DNA from: Tenrec ecaudatus
Lineage: Eukaryota > Chordata > Mammalia > Afrosoricida > Tenrecidae
Reading direction: 5' to 3'
Assembly: GCF_050624435.1 (NCBI RefSeq)
Contig: NC_134546.1
Location: 78,595,700-78,659,699, forward strand
DNA length: 64,000 bases
The notes beneath the pieces were generated by a model. That model saw only the letters and a program-made list of their open reading frames with translations, had not been told where the DNA came from and made no database searches. Of the stretch, positions 23,620 to 37,299 are shown one piece after another (positions within the stretch are counted from its first letter, which is position 1; every line of letters begins with the position of its first letter). Position numbers and translations under genes: made by a program.

Positions 23620-24010
23620 TAGACAAAGTTGGGAATGTGAAACATGCTAAATGTTCTACTTGGGAGAAAACCATTTTTACAGGTATATATGAAAGGGATT
23701 ATGGTACAGAAACACATTCTTTATGTTTGTGGAGCCTGTATTCTAGCTCACAGCACTCATCTTACAGTGCTGTCCTGTGGTGGCGTGCAGGTTGCTGTGA
23801 TGCCAGAAGCACTGCCACCCAGTGTTTCAAATACAAGCAGGACCACCCATGGTGCACAGGTCTTAGTGGATTCTCCAGAAATAGGGACTGGGAGGAAGAC
23901 CTGGTGATCAACTTCTGGAACATGAACCCCTCAGGTTTAATGGCAATGAAATAACACTGAACAAGTACTAAATCCTCAAAGTACAATCAACAGTAATGAT
24001 GTGGATGGAG
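23620..24010 (+). repeat. RTE (BovB-like) LINE fragment
   Basis: 'ggcgtgcaggttgctgtgat' and 'ggaccacccatggtgcacag' are the recurring afrotherian motifs that lie shortly upstream of RTE 3' ends. The '...cccctcaggtttaatggcaatgaaataacac' stretch follows. Frames here are decayed repeat sequence. Confidence 0.55.
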
Positions 24011-25090
24011 GAGAGCTTTGGGGACCTTAAGTGTTTAACAGGTCATGACTGAAAATGAGGAAAAAATCGCTGCATATATCCTCTAATAATTGGAAGACGG
24101 GATATATGAAGTATTATCAAGAACAATTGCAAATTGTCAAAACAAAATGGAATGTTTAAATATTGATGGTATATGGCTATTAAACTTTAATAGACTGGTA
24201 CTGGCTATTTTTAATTAGATAATCAAGTGGTTTATAAGGCTGATATTGACAAATCCAAAATACTGGTGTCATATTCATCATCAAAAAGTACATAGCAAGA
24301 TCTTCTCTGAAGTATAGTTCTGTCAGTGGTAGGGTAATATTCATATGCATGCAGGTATGACAAGTCACAAGAGTTATATAAATCTGTGCACCAACTGTTA
24401 AAACAAACGTAAAGTGTGGGATTTTGCCCCACAACCAAACAGGCCCTTAGAAATAGCATGTGCAATTAAGGAAGATGAAGGAGACAGCAAAATGGGGCAG
24501 AGCGGCCTCATCTCCGATGCCAGAATAAGATAGCGAGGTCATTTAATAGTGAATTTATATAGTCGCAAGGGGTGGCAGCCTCCAGATGGCACAAACATAA
24601 CAGAATGGACAAATATGAATGTGGGAATATCCTGATTACTTTTAGAACACTTCAAGACAAGTATCAGGCTGTAGGAAACTGAGGACCAAGAAGAGGGTGG
24701 ATGGAGACAAATTCTTTATTCTCAGAATTAAGGAAGATTGCAAGGCCTAGTATCTGGGAAGAGGGAGGCATTCACATTTGTAAGTTCAAAAAGAGTCCCA
24801 GTCACATTCTCTGAATTAAAAATCATCCCTACAATATCCCCTTATTATAGTATGACCTTAATGATACCTCATACAAGCACATGGCTAGTTACTAGCTGCC
24901 ACCAGCTTTAACTATATGAGCAGACCTGTTGTTATTGGCCTCCCTGCTCAGGGGACAGTTACCCCCCACCCCCACCGCCACCTGCCCTCAGCACTGGTCT
25001 TAAGTTGCTCACCCAAATAGTTCAGGACCTCCAGGTTAAAGACACTGCCTACCTTGTTAGTTACATAGGTGTCTGTGTTTCTGTTTGTGT
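24010..25090. other. No gene seen; unassigned sequence
   Basis: I see no supported gene. Short AT-rich frames on the minus strand (24180-24465) have no recognisable domain. Confidence 0.4.
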
Positions 25091-25099
25091 GGTGGTGGT

Positions 25100-25100
<1 letters not shown>

Positions 25101-25132
<32 letters not shown>
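25101..25132. repeat. (GT)n microsatellite
   Basis: A (TGG)n-like stretch runs into about 16 GT repeats. Confidence 0.95.
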
Positions 25133-25134
<2 letters not shown>

Positions 25135-25139
25135 CTGCA

Positions 25140-26460
25140 TGCTCCAGACATTATAGCATATATACTAGAGTATAAGCCAATCCAAATATCATAAAAACTG
25201 CATTTTACAACACATCTGCATTAAAAAGTGCTGAAAAACTAGGCATATACATGAGTATATATGGTAAATTGGTGAAAGAACATTCACTCTCCTGCTCAGA
25301 CTTGACATCCTGGAAGAGGTGAGTGCCTTTTTATTTCTGCCCTTCAATTACACAACCATCCCTTAGGACCCTTCCAGAAGGCATTTAAGAGACAAAAGGA
25401 TAGTTGGTTCCTTGAGTGATAGCAACAAAAGGAAGCTAATTGCTTTTCAAGCCAGGCATCTTTAGCTGAGAAGCAAGAAGTCAGCCACCTGTAGGAGCTG
25501 TATACGAACATCTGTAGTGGAGGGAGGTTAGTTGGGAAGAAAACTCTATCTGGAGATTTTGCGTTATCAGCTTTAGCTTTATCCTTGGGGCTTGTGGAGG
25601 TTTTCTTCTAACAGTAGTACTGGTCTTTCAAGCCCTGTGGTCAGGAGTATAGAGGTAAGGCTGCCTTATACTTTCATCCAGGTTCTGTTTTCCACAATAA
25701 AAAAATTGAGGGTGGTGGAGGGAGAGAACAAAGGAGAGCTGATATCAAGGAGTTCAAGAAGAAAATGTTTTGTAACTGTGGTGGCAATTGTACAGTACTG
25801 CTCCATGTGACTCAATTATGAAATCTTATGATATCTGTAAAACCTCCAAATTAAATGATTAAAAATATATATATTGAAAATTTTGCATAACTTTTGCAAC
25901 CTGACACTGATCAACCATACAATCATGTGCAGCGATGAATGTAAAATTTGGGAACAATATGAGTAATTGGAAAATGTGGCTTTAGTGAAAGAAATGACAC
26001 ACAAGTTAACTGATAAAATTTCCTCAAATGCAAGTTGAAGCTAGCCAAAGGATTTAGATCACAGAGCGTAGAGACTATCTAAAGAATAAACTTGAGGATT
26101 TGAACGCTGATGAGAGAACACTAATGACCGAAGACCAGATAAGTTGTCAGATGACACCATGGACATCATACACATGGAAACCAAAAGAATACTAAAAAGA
26201 CAGCAATATTGAATATACTATGCACTGTTTCAACAACAACAACAAAATCAGTGGTGGAATATAGAGCCAAAATGTTCTTTAGAAGCAGCAAAGCATCTTT
26301 TAGGTTTTAGACCTGTTAAGAAGGTGTGGACTTAAGAAGGCATACTGCATAGCAAGGAATATTTATCAGACATGCATTTAATGAAAAGAAAATAAGAAAG
26401 AAAGCAGGATGTTAATAATGTCCATTGCACTTACAAAATTATTGGAGGAACTGGCAACTT
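25140..26460. other. No gene seen; unassigned sequence
   Basis: AT-rich with no recognised coding or repeat signature. Confidence 0.35.
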
Positions 26461-26471
26461 AAAAAAAAAAC

Positions 26472-27228
26472 TGAGCCATCTAGCTAAGAAGCAACAATGC
26501 CCACATGGATGAAGCACACCAACCAGTGTGATCACGAGTTATCAGAGAGATCAGGTATCAGACATCATCAGAACAAAAAACTCGTATCATTGTGAATGAG
26601 GGGGAGTGCAGAGTGGAGACCCAAAGCCCATCTGTAGGCAATTGGACATCCCTTTAAGGAAGGGTCGCGGTGAAGAGACAAGGCAGTCAGGGTGCAGTGT
26701 AGCAAAGATAAAACATACAACTTTCCTCTAGTTCCTAAATGCTCCCTACCCACCCCTCCCCCCGCCCCATCATGATCCCAATTCTACCTTACAAATCCAG
26801 CTAGATCAGAGGATGTACATTGGTACAGATAGGAACTGGAAACACAGGGAATCCAGGTCGGATGATCCCTTTAGGACCACAGTGTGTCAATACCAGGAAG
26901 GCAGAGGAAGGGTGGTGTAGTGAGGGGGAACCTATTGCAAGGATCTACATATGGGTATGGACAACAGAAAAGTGGGTGAAAGGAGACATTGAACAGTGTA
27001 AAATATGACAAAATAATAATTTATAAATTATCAAGTGTTCATGAGGGAGGAAGGAGTGGGGAGGGAGGGGAAATTATGAGTAGCTGATGCCAAGGGCTTA
27101 AGTGGAGAGCAAATGCTTTGAGAATGATGAGGGTAAAAAATGTACAAATGTGCTTTACACAATTAACGTATGGATGGCTTGTGATAAGAGCTGTATGAGC
27201 CCCCAGTAAAATGATTTTTTTTTAAATC
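26472..27228 (+). mobile_element. L1 3' UTR copy
   Basis: Runs from the 'gccatctagctaagaagcaa' segment to the signature end 'gtatgagcccccagtaaaatg' and a T-rich/A-rich tail. It is in the same orientation as the other copies. It lacks the microsatellite block found at 4.6 and 7.6 kb. Confidence 0.85.
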
Positions 27229-27513
27229 TTACAGGTAGAAAAAAATTGAAGGTACAGTGCTAAAGGATATCCTAACTTGATAACAATTTTCTTGCTGGGA
27301 AGATGATCTTAGATACTTGAAAATAACAGAAGTCACACATGTATTTCACCAAAAAGATTAAACTATGGGAAAATATGTCTGTTAAACAATTCCAACAGAG
27401 ACGGCAATTTGACCATCTCCATTAGAAAACAGAAATAACTTATGTCCCTAGAATGAAGAAAACTTCAAAGGGAGAGGAGAAAAATTGAGAAAATCAAACC
27501 AAAACATTTAGAG

Positions 27514-27632
27514 TAGTGGTTCTCAACCTGTGGGCTGTGAAGCCTTTGGAGAGCAAAGGACCCTTTCACAGGGGTCACCCGATTCATAACAGTAGCAAAA
27601 TTAGTTATGAAGTAATAACAAAAATAGAGAAA
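27514..27632 (+). mobile_element. SPIN-type hAT fragment, right end missing
   Basis: Starts with the hAT SPIN terminus TAGTGGTTCTCAACCTGTGG and includes 'ccctttcacaggggtcacc' and 'gattcataacagtagcaaaatt', in the same order as the 48.1-kb element read in reverse. The interior is largely deleted and no right terminus is visible. Confidence 0.75.
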
Positions 27633-27639
27633 CTCCAAG

Positions 27640-28370
27640 GGGGAAAGCTAAGGAAACACAATGGAGACCTATTTATGGTGGGAGCTAAAGATCCATGCTT
27701 GCTCAGTAGTGGAGGAATGTGTTGTATTCTGGGGGCAATTATGTACTCCAACTTCTCTGTTTGGAGAGAGGCTTGCAAGATGGATTTCATAGTAAGGTAG
27801 AAGCATATAAAAGGGAAAGTTTGACAATCTTAAAGAAAATTATGGACACAGACATATAATAATGTAAATCAAATAAATGGAAATCTAAAAATCTAATTTC
27901 AGAAGAGCTACAGGAATACTTTTTGCAACTGGTAGGAAAAGTGAGGTCTCACATTTGAAGGAGCACACACTTTTATGTATTATCCGACACCTATGATGGA
28001 TGTGAGGCCTTCTACCTGTTGAATCAAACTCCCCGGCCAATTCCCCTTAAGGTATTTTGACCACGCACCTGAAAAATTTCCACTATAGCTTGTCTCTAAA
28101 ATCGACCACATTTCTCCTTGTTCCTATTGAGAGGAAGCCTCTGAGGTAACAACTAGATTACCTGTTCATAAGAAATTACAGAATCTTAGACACACCAAAT
28201 TTAACCTAAGGTTTGTAAAGCCTGCAGACTGTTGTGTTTCTAGGGAAATTATGTTCAAAGGAACACAGTAAAAGGTGTTCGCACAGAGTAGAAGATCTTA
28301 CTCACTAACTTAGTACCAGAGAATGCAATGCGAATCTACCTCTTCAAGAAAACCACAGACACTGCAAAGA
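27640..28370. other. No gene seen; KRAB gene intron
   Basis: Lies between the finger exon and the KRAB exon. No KRAB-B exon was recognised here. Confidence 0.4.
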
Positions 28371-28375
28371 TTTTA

Positions 28376-28606
<231 letters not shown>

Positions 28607-28628
28607 TTAAAAAAGTTGCAGATTAAAA

Positions 28629-28651
28629 TATATATATATATATATATATAT
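28629..28651. repeat. (TA)n microsatellite
   Basis: About 11 TA units in the KRAB-gene upstream intron. Confidence 0.9.
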
Positions 28652-28916
28652 CTTACAGTAAAGAAAGCAAAACAGCAATAAAAGCTATTCCATGCTAGTG
28701 CATTCCATAGTGTGTGGTAAACTGAGGACTTGGTAGAAAGCATTTGACCTTGTTTTCTACAGTTGCAACCATGGGCATGGAATACTAGCCTTATTTTCCG
28801 AAAGATCTCCATTGTTCTGATAAAGAAATGTTTTCAAATACACGTTTTCCAGGCCAAATACTATGCAACCAACAATACACCTCCATGAAGGAGCAGTCTT
28901 AAAGGAGCTATCATAC

Positions 28917-29488
28917 TGTGTTTCCTCGAAAATAAGACAGACCCATAAATTAACCCGTAGCAGGGTATCGAAGCATTTGTGCAATATAAGCCATATCCTG
29001 AAAATAAGACATAGTGATGGGCGTGGATGTGCAGTATGCCACCACGGAGAGGTAATGAAGATGGGCAGCCCTTCTCATCTGCCCCATCGTGACAGCTGCT
29101 ATCTCAAAGATGACCAGAGGTGTGTGAGCAGCCCCATCAACCTGGTCGCGCCCCATTGTCAGGCCCCAGTTGTTCCATGCGTGCTGCAAGCTGAGGCATA
29201 GAGGAAGACATAGACAGTGAATGTAAAAGTCTCCTCAGTGAAGTGAGGAGCAGGGCGCTCTGCTTTAGGTATTGTGTGTCTTCAGGGGGAAGAAGTAAAG
29301 CTGTGGCTGCCATTTTACTCAGCACTGAGGGTTGATGTTTCACAATATGGTGACTTAACTATATTTGAATAAATGTAGATTGTTGTGCCATACTTAATAA
29401 AAATAAGACATCCCCTGGAAATCAGCCATAGTGTGTCTTCTTGAGGAAAAATAAATAGAAAACAATGTCTTATTTTAGGGGGAACATA
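28917..29488. mobile_element. Non-autonomous DNA transposon with TA duplication
   Basis: The left end CTGTGTTTCCTCGAAAATAA and the right end (reverse of CTATGTTCCCCCTAAAATAA) form inverted repeats, and TA flanks both. A second internal 'aaaataagaca...cctggaaat' block near 29400 matches the one at 9540-9600, so this belongs to the same family as 9285-9627 but with a longer interior. No transposase was recognised. Confidence 0.7.
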
Positions 29489-29499
29489 GTAGTAGAAGA

Positions 29500-31700
29500 A
29501 TTATTTCTCTATCTAGCTGCTTCACTATGCTTGAAAGTTATCTGTAAATTAGAATAATCATGTTCTGTAGCCAGTCCACCATAAAATGTAGCAAATGTCT
29601 GAGGAGGGCTCAGGGCAGGTTTGAGGTCAAGCAGCATTAGGTCAAGATGGTGACTCACCTTCTTTTTGTTTGTTATATTACCCACTTACAATATTACCCA
29701 TTGACTATGCATATGCTAACTGCATGAGGTGCGTGCCTTACGAATGATCTGTAAGCTCCATTATATATGCCCACTGGAAAATACATTCACTCTCTCAGTC
29801 CTGGCATGGGAAGGGAGCCCCTGTGTCCGGCTGTCTGCTCTCTGTCTTTTAATATTTGCCACAATTGCAATGTTACTCCTAAGGTTCGAGTGTTGGGGCC
29901 CTCTGTACTACCAAAATAATCCACCCACTCAAAAAATTAGAATTTTGAGTACTAGTGAAACGAGCCGAATAAGCTAGAAGTAGCAGATTTATATTCACAC
30001 AAAGTAGATAAACACCTGTTTATATTAACAAACAAGTTTACAGTGCACTGTGCAATGGAATGTGGAGTCCTAGCAGCATCACCAGCGTACGAGGCTCTGC
30101 ACCTTCGGTGGCACCCGCTATCAGGAACAGTGCAGATGGGGGAGGTCAAACAGAGCGCAGCTCTCCCACATTTTTGGTCAATTCTTACACAAGTCATTCC
30201 TGCCACACCACTCTTTGTCTCACTTGTGGGTTTGATAATCCATCACTATGGGCAAACAAAACTCATAAATCAAAGTGGACTATTAATGAACAAAGTAAAA
30301 CCTGGGATCAGGAATAAGAAGCTATAACTCAGATCCCTAAACAGAAAGTTCATAGGGTTTATCTCCCTTCCTGAGTTCAGGAAACTCTTAGAAACCACCT
30401 TAGGACAAGCTCTACTTGTCAATCTTAGGACAAATTCTTCTCAGCCACCTTCGAGCAGTATTGACTTAACTTTAATTAAAAGGTCCTCTTGCACCTGCCT
30501 TCTTTCCTCACATGCTCTCTAAGGGGCTCCTCCTAATCTGGCCTAAGCAGGGAAGGTGCTAGGTTGAACCAAGAAGCCATCATATCAAGAGAGAGATCTG
30601 CCTGCAGGTATTGTTCAGAGGAGACAGTGGGACACTGGCCTGTTATCTGAACGGTTGATTTGGTTTTGTTAGCCCCTGCAGCCACATAGTTCAGAATGAA
30701 CACATGGATTAGGGATTTGCCAGCTTGCAGACATTCAGGAGCCATTTCCATGACATCCCTGCAACTGTGAGCTGCCTGTATGACCTGATTTGAGAGCTTC
30801 CTCCACTCCATGAGCCAACAGTTTGCTGCCTGACGTTTGAGATTCACCAGCTTCCACATCCTGAAGAGTTATTTACCTGATGGCTATTTAGTTTTGTGAG
30901 ATACTGCAGAGCAAATCAAGGAACATTGTGAACCTCTACCTCCTAGGGACTGGTCTACTGCTGCTCCTGCACAATGCACTGTAATATTCATGAGTCAAGA
31001 GCTGTACCAATGACAATAATGCCGAGGGCAGAAGGGACACAGTGACAGAGCCAATTGTGACAGATCCAGAAAGGGCTTTTCAGCCATGATATGGGTAGGG
31101 CAGGCAAGATCAAGAGGATATACCTCAAGGAGTGGAGAGGAGCCTAGAGAGATGGAATTGTGAAATGAGCCTTCCTTCAGGGGCCTAAATGTCTGAAAGG
31201 GAGAGAGAGAACAGGCCTGTCCTGAAGAAGAGCAAATTTGCCTACATGGTTCTTTAATATGAATGCCAACGCATAGCCTACTGATTCTGATACCAAATTA
31301 CATTCTGTTACTGAATAAAATTTGTACCTCTGACTCTGGACTGTAATTTGTACATGGCCACTGCAAAAATTTAATGAGCTGAGTAGGACTGCTCTGTTCC
31401 CCTTGCTGTTCTGTTGCACACCATTAGGACTGTTGGAAAGATACTAGTATCAGAACTGGAAAACTATGGGAGGGCACAGGTATGTTTAAGCTCTGCCTCA
31501 CATAAATCAGGGATGATGTTGATGGGTGATTGTCCCTCCTACTTCTGTAGTTAGAGGAAGTGAGACGTTGTCACACATTTTTAAGCTGCTATGACTACAA
31601 GGCCACTATGAATGTGGCTGTTTGGGAGGATATGTAACATATCACTTTCAGAAAGAAGCATTAAAGATACTTGACCAGACAAAAATCCCATGGAAGACTG
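29500..31700. other. Unassigned sequence, possibly an old retroviral remnant
   Basis: I recognise no gene. A stretch with TATA-like and promoter-like composition at 29560-29960 could be an old LTR. Minus-strand frames at 30533-30859 and 31177-31419 are moderately long but have no motif I can name. Confidence 0.3.
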
Positions 31701-31732
31701 AACTGTCCTAAAAAGGTGATCTTATTTCTTAA

Positions 31733-34185
31733 AAAACTAGGCATAATTTAGGAGTTGGAAGCAACTCAAATTTCCACCAACAGATGAATGGATTAAAAAA
31801 CTGTGGTACATACATACAATGGAGTACTACGCATCCCCCAAAGCAGTGATGAACGCATGAAGCACATTACCGAATGGGAAGAACAGGAGGAAATTATGCT
31901 AAGTGAAGTGAGCCAAGCACAAAAGGACAAGTACAACATAAGTCTGTTGAGGTAAGCTTAAAAGTGTAAAAGAGTCATAGGGAAAAAGCTACTATATACA
32001 AACATTCCTGGGGTGAAGTCCAGGTAGTATGGCAGGGGCCAGACCAAAATCATCCAGGGATACATATGGAAGGCAACTAAAGAGGAGGGGGGGTGAAATA
32101 AAAAGACATGAGTAGCAGGGGAACAGGACACTAACCCACCCAAGGGGAAGGTATTGTTTATATCTCCACAGAGAAAGAGGGACCAGACTTCAACCCAGTG
32201 CACCAACATGTGAATGCAACATACCAGCATGAAGCAGGGAGCCAATAGGGAGGTCTGAGGGGCCAAACCAATCCCAACTATGGGGACAGTCCCTCCTCCC
32301 GCAGAAGAATTCACTTAAGAGGACAGCATTGAAGCTATAACTCAGGGGGAGGGTCATATCATTATCGGAGCACACAGGAGCAAATAAAGGGAGAGGAAGA
32401 GAGAGTGGAATACACCTGGCCCACCAAGTCTTGAGGATGATATTCCCACTCAGAGCAGTCAAAGCACAGAGAGAAACATAGGGCCGGCCACAGTAGGAGA
32501 CACAAGGTCCCTCACTGACCCATAGTGCTATGAGGAAAAACACTGGAGACAGTGCAGGAATTGCACCAAATCTGTCCCCACCACACTGAGGTGAAACACT
32601 AAGGGGTGCAACAGAACACCAAGGGGAACAGAGCAACAAAGTCCCCAGGGAATACCAAAAACAGACTTTGGATCCAGGCCATGTAACCCCATCAGACACA
32701 ACTGGAAAGCACTCCTAAAGGTCAACAAACAGACCTTGAACGATTTACAAGCTTTTCTTTTTGTTGTTATTGCTTTATTTTATTTTGTTGCTTTGTTTTG
32801 CTCTGTCTTTTTTCTGTGTATATTATTATCTCTTTAGTTCTATATAGATAAGATAGGCAGGATAAACAATCTGGAGGAGAAAACAAAGGGATCAACTGTT
32901 GGGTGGATGAGGGGAAAGCAGGGGGAAAGGAAGAGGGTGTTAGCAAATCCAGGGACAAGGGAACAAGTGATCCAAAGTTGATGTTGAGGAGGGTGTAGGA
33001 GACCTAGTAGGGCCTGATCAAGGGCAATGTAACCGAGAGGAATTACTGAAACCCAAATGAAAGCTGAATGTGATAGTGGAACAAGAGGAAAGTAAAAGGA
33101 AATACAGGAAGGAACTAGGAGGCATTGATAGAGGTCTAAATATAGGCATGTACAAATAAATATTTTTATATATGATGATGGGGAAATAGATCTATGTGCA
33201 TTTATTTATATGTTCTCCTATTGAGGTAGCAGATGGACATTGAACCTCCACACAAGTTCTCCCTCAACTCAAGAACACATTTTTCTATTAACCTGGAATT
33301 CCATGGTGCTCACCTTCCCAACAGGATCGCTGAAGGCAGAGCGGGTGCACAAGCAAATGTGGTGAATAAAGTTGATGGTGCCTGGCTATAAAAAGATATA
33401 ATGCCTGGGATGTTAAAGGCTTGAAGATAAACAAGCAGGCATGTAGCTGAGAAACAACAAAGCCCACAAGGAAGAAACTCAGCCCCTGTGATCACGAGGT
33501 GTCGAAGGGATCAGGTATTAGGCATCAACGAAGAAAAAATCCTATCATTGTGAATTTGGGGGAGTTCAGAGTGGAGACTGAAAGCCCATCTGTAGGCAAC
33601 TGGACATCCCCTTACAGAAGGGTTATGGGAAGGAGAGGAGCCAGTCATGGTGCAATATAGCACCAATGAAACCTATAACTTTCTTCTATTTCTTTAATGC
33701 AACCTCCCTGCCACTATCATGATCCCAGTTCACCCTTACAAATCCAGATAGATCAGAGAATGTACACTGGGGTGGATAAGAGCTGGAAACACAGGAATCC
33801 AGGATAGATAAACTCCTCAGGACCAATAATGAGAGTAGAGATACCAAGAGGGGAAGGGGAAAGTAGGGGAGAACAGGGGAACCTATCACAATGATCTACA
33901 TAAAAGCACCTCCCTGAGGGACGGACAACAGCAAAATGGGTGAAGGGGGACATCTGACAGTGTAAGACATGAAAAAATAATAATTTATATATTATCAAGG
34001 GTTAGTGAGGGAGGGTGAAGGAGGGAGGAAAATAATGAGGAACTAATATCAAGGCTCAAGTGGAAAGAAAATGTTTTGAGAATGATGATGGCAACAAATA
34101 TATAAAGGTGCTTGACACAATAGATGTATGTATGGATTGTGATAAGAGTTGTACGATCCCCCAATAAAATGACTTAAAAAAAACT
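31733..34185 (+). mobile_element. L1 copy: ORF2 tail plus full 3' UTR
   Basis: Begins in the ORF2 C-terminal region ('ggttggaagcaactcaaattt'-like, 'atgaatggattaaaaaactg', 'gcacaaaaggacaagtacaa') and continues through the whole 3' UTR to 'gtacgatcccccaataaaatg'. ORF2 is frame-broken. Confidence 0.9.
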
Positions 34186-34199
34186 AGGCAGAGTATATC

Positions 34200-35170
34200 A
34201 TTTGAATGATTCTCATGGGTTGGCCATAGAATAATAAGTTGAAAGATAATGTCATCCAAAGTACCCTCAATGATGTATTATGTTCAATGTCAATAGTTTA
34301 GTTCAATGTCAATACATAGGCAATATGTATATGATCAATATACATATTCCTAATCTTCTCCTACCCAATGTTTGAAGTCAGAATCTGAGTTTATCTATAA
34401 CTTCTACAATTTCAAATTCCGACTTTTCCAATGAACTGAACCAGTGTTTTACAGGCTTCTACAAGTCAAGTAGGAAATATAGAAAAGGATAAAATACATC
34501 AAAATCACCTGAGCTTTGGTCATTTTCTTTAGTCCTTAGACACTGCCAGCAACTGGAATGCTCTATGTTTGTCTTACCTGTATCAGCTCCAATGATGCTC
34601 ACAAATTTCAACCTCTCATGGGGACATCCTAGAAATAATAATACCCAAACCAGGCATTTCTTCCTCTTTCTTCTGTGCTGCTATTGATGCACAAGTTGCA
34701 GGCTGATGAGAGAATACAATGTATCACAGAACCTGTAGGTCCAGATACTGTTACTGTTCTGTCCCCCTTCTTACACAAAGTCCCCAATACTGTTAACGTT
34801 GCCATTATTGAATGATAGAAAACATGCTTATACCATGGCCAATAAATCTAAAACTCTTAATTTTTAAACATGTGAGTAAAAGATGACTTTATAATACAGA
34901 TTGGACAATCAAATATACATGCCAAGAGGAAGAAACAAAAAAGCTGGATCCCTACCTCACAGCATACAGAACTATCAATTCCTTACTGTGTGACTCTCAA
35001 GGAGAATGACAAATCAATGAACTTTGAAAATGATTGTTAATTAAACCATTGGGAAACATTTTAAATGGGCTATATAAAAAACTATTATAAACTGAAAATG
35101 AACTTCTAGAGGAACTAGAAATTGTACAAACACTTCAGTTTAGAAACACTTTAAAACACACCATAATGTA
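34200..35170. other. No gene seen; unassigned AT-rich sequence
   Basis: No recognised repeat or coding signal. Confidence 0.35.
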
Positions 35171-35175
35171 AAGTT

Positions 35176-35310
35176 AGACATACAAACACCCAATAGGACA
35201 CAATAAAACTGCTGCACAGTTTCCAAGACTCTGAAGCCATGACAGGCAGCTAATGGGTTTGTACTACTGACCATGAGATTAGCAGTCCAATTCGTAATAA
35301 ATGCAAAAAC
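35176..35310 (-). repeat. AfroSINE fragment, minus strand
   Basis: Antisense '...gcacagtttccaagactctg' and '...accatgagattagcagtccaa' are reversed AfroSINE core motifs; both ends are missing. Confidence 0.6.
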
Positions 35311-35352
35311 CAGGACTCCAAAATAAACACTTATGTAGCATCTATTAGATTG

Positions 35353-35355
<3 letters not shown>

Positions 35356-35400
<45 letters not shown>
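35356..35400. repeat. (TA)n microsatellite
   Basis: About 22 uninterrupted TA/AT units. Confidence 0.95.
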
Positions 35401-35406
<6 letters not shown>

Positions 35407-35585
35407 AAAAAGTATTCATCCCCTATAGTGAGTGCACTTTTGACTCTCAAGATAAACAATGTTATTAAGATAGCATTGTTTGTAGCACCTAATACAGTTT
35501 GCTATTTGGTCTATACAAATATACAGTCTTAACTCCTTCCAAATATTTATGTGGGTTTGTCACCCGCCAATGTGAACAAGGCAAA

Positions 35586-35821
35586 GGAGCCCTGGTGGCA
35601 TAGTGATTACTGTTGGGCTGCTAATCGCAAGGTCAGCAGTTGGAAATGACATATTTCTCCTTGAGAGAAAGATGGCACTTCCTTCTCCCAAGAGTGACAG
35701 GGCTCTCTACTCTGTTAATGAGACAGTCTTTGAAACTCACAAGGGCAGTTCGACCCTGTCATATAAGCTCTTGATGAGTCCGTGTTAACTTGATAACATT
35801 GTGTTTGGCTTATTTGGTTTA
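35586..35821 (+). repeat. AfroSINE, well preserved
   Basis: Starts with the family head 'gagccctggtggcatagtga' and passes through 'gggctgctaatcgcaaggtc', a body with the 'agtgacagggctctctactc' stretch, and ends in '...gtttggcttatttggttt'. It is the clearest copy here and the best evidence for afrotherian origin. The tRNA-like head is part of the SINE, not a tRNA gene. Confidence 0.88.
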
Positions 35822-35896
35822 AGAGGATTGGGCAGCTTGCCCAACAATAGATTGATACCCTTGTGGCTACGCCATTTAGATGTCTGAAAATCTAAT

Positions 35897-36210
35897 GCAG
35901 AACTAATTACAAAGATCTACATATTACCTTCTCCCTGGGGGATAGACAACAGAAAAGGGGGTGAACAGAGATATCGGACAGGGAAATATATGACAAAATA
36001 ATAATTTATAAATTAGCAAGGGTTCAAGAAGGGGGGAAAAGGTAGGGAGGGGGAAAATGAGGAGTTGATGCCAGGGGCTTAGGTGGAGACCAAATGTTTT
36101 GAGAATGATGAGGGCAATGAAGTACAAATGTTGTTTACACAATTGATGTACGTATGGATTGTGATAAGAGTTGTATGAGTCCCTAATAAAACGATTTTTT
36201 TAAAAAAAAA
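35897..36210 (+). mobile_element. L1 3' UTR end
   Basis: Last 300 bases of the L1 3' UTR with the 'gtatgagtccctaataaaacg' end and poly-A. Confidence 0.85.
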
Positions 36211-36521
36211 GAAAGCCTAACGTGGGAATTAGTCACATTGGACATCTAGTTAGGTTTAATTGAGCCATTTCAGAAACAGAAATTGGGATTTCGCTACCAT
36301 CAAAAAAGAAGAGCCTGGATCCTAGATTCTATTTTATTTTTGCTTTTGGGGAAAATAGTTTTAATTGTTGTTCAGAAATATCCCCCAAGGTCTTCCAGGC
36401 ATGATCTTGCACACATCGGGAGCATTGGGCAAGAGTGCAGGTCCACCAGCCAGCTAACCTGAGGATTGCCTGGCAAGCACACTCCAGTCCTGGCTCATCT
36501 CCAGCGAGTCTGTCAGGCCCA

Positions 36522-37283
36522 TCAGAGCACTTCCCAGGGTATTATAGCTGTCCTTAAAGCTCTTCAATTGGAGGAAATGCTTGGCAGGTTTACTCTTCTG
36601 ACTGGAAGGTAGGTATGTCACCTGGAAGGTCGTTGGGAGACTTCAGGAGATTGGGTAAGGTTTTTGGCTGCTGACTGGTGGTGTTGCTGAGAGCTCCCAC
36701 TTTGTGTTTTGACCGCAGGGGCCAGCTCAGTCAGGGCCTCCTGAGAGCGTAGGTATACTCACTCTGGCCAAAGACCTCGAGCCCATAGCGGGCTGCCTCA
36801 TAGCCATGCAGTAGGGGATCAATGAGGGCCTTGCACACACCCTTGAAAGGAGTGGTAGCGTTCTGAAGATTGAGCAGTAGGAATGGAAATTTCTGCCTAT
36901 TAGGGGATGAGGATGCCAACCTTCAGTGTGAAATGGGATCCAAGAGACATGAATGGCATCCAGAGCTTTCATCTTGTACAGACAGTTGTAGCAGTTTATA
37001 TTTCCCTGGGTTTCCAGCTGTGGCAGTCTGGCATTATCATCTGCAAGGAGCTGAGGTTCCTACTTGTGATCCTGAATTCTGGATAGTTGAATATCAATCT
37101 CTTCTTTCAGATCCTTGGGGGCATGAGGGCTCCTCACAGGGACATGAGGGCTCTTCCGAGATCTCATTGCAAAGAACATGATTTAATTCTTCACAAAAAT
37201 ATATAGTAGTACAAATACCAGGCTCCCGTAGGCCATTACTAGCATTATATTCACCCCGACAGCCAGTCACTAGTGGACACCAT
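36522..37283 (-). pseudogene. C1orf43: C1orf43 processed pseudogene
   Basis: The reverse strand starts with an ATG at 37283 and a WLSG segment, then a short hydrophobic N-terminal region, 'APKDLKEEIDI', 'MKALDAIH' and 'KGVCKALIDPLLHGYEAARY'. This order and wording match the small membrane protein C1orf43. There are no introns. Several frameshifts and stops break it (for example a stop after QDHK and a frame change near 36900), and the C-terminal part is partly rearranged in frame. A 3' UTR with an attaaa-type signal runs to about 36340. It is a dead retrocopy. Confidence 0.85.
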
Positions 37284-37299
37284 GGCCTTCCCACCCTAC

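Noticed and set aside
35586..35660. tRNA-like sequence
   Set aside because: It is the tRNA-derived head of an AfroSINE and is followed by the SINE body; there is no separate tRNA gene.
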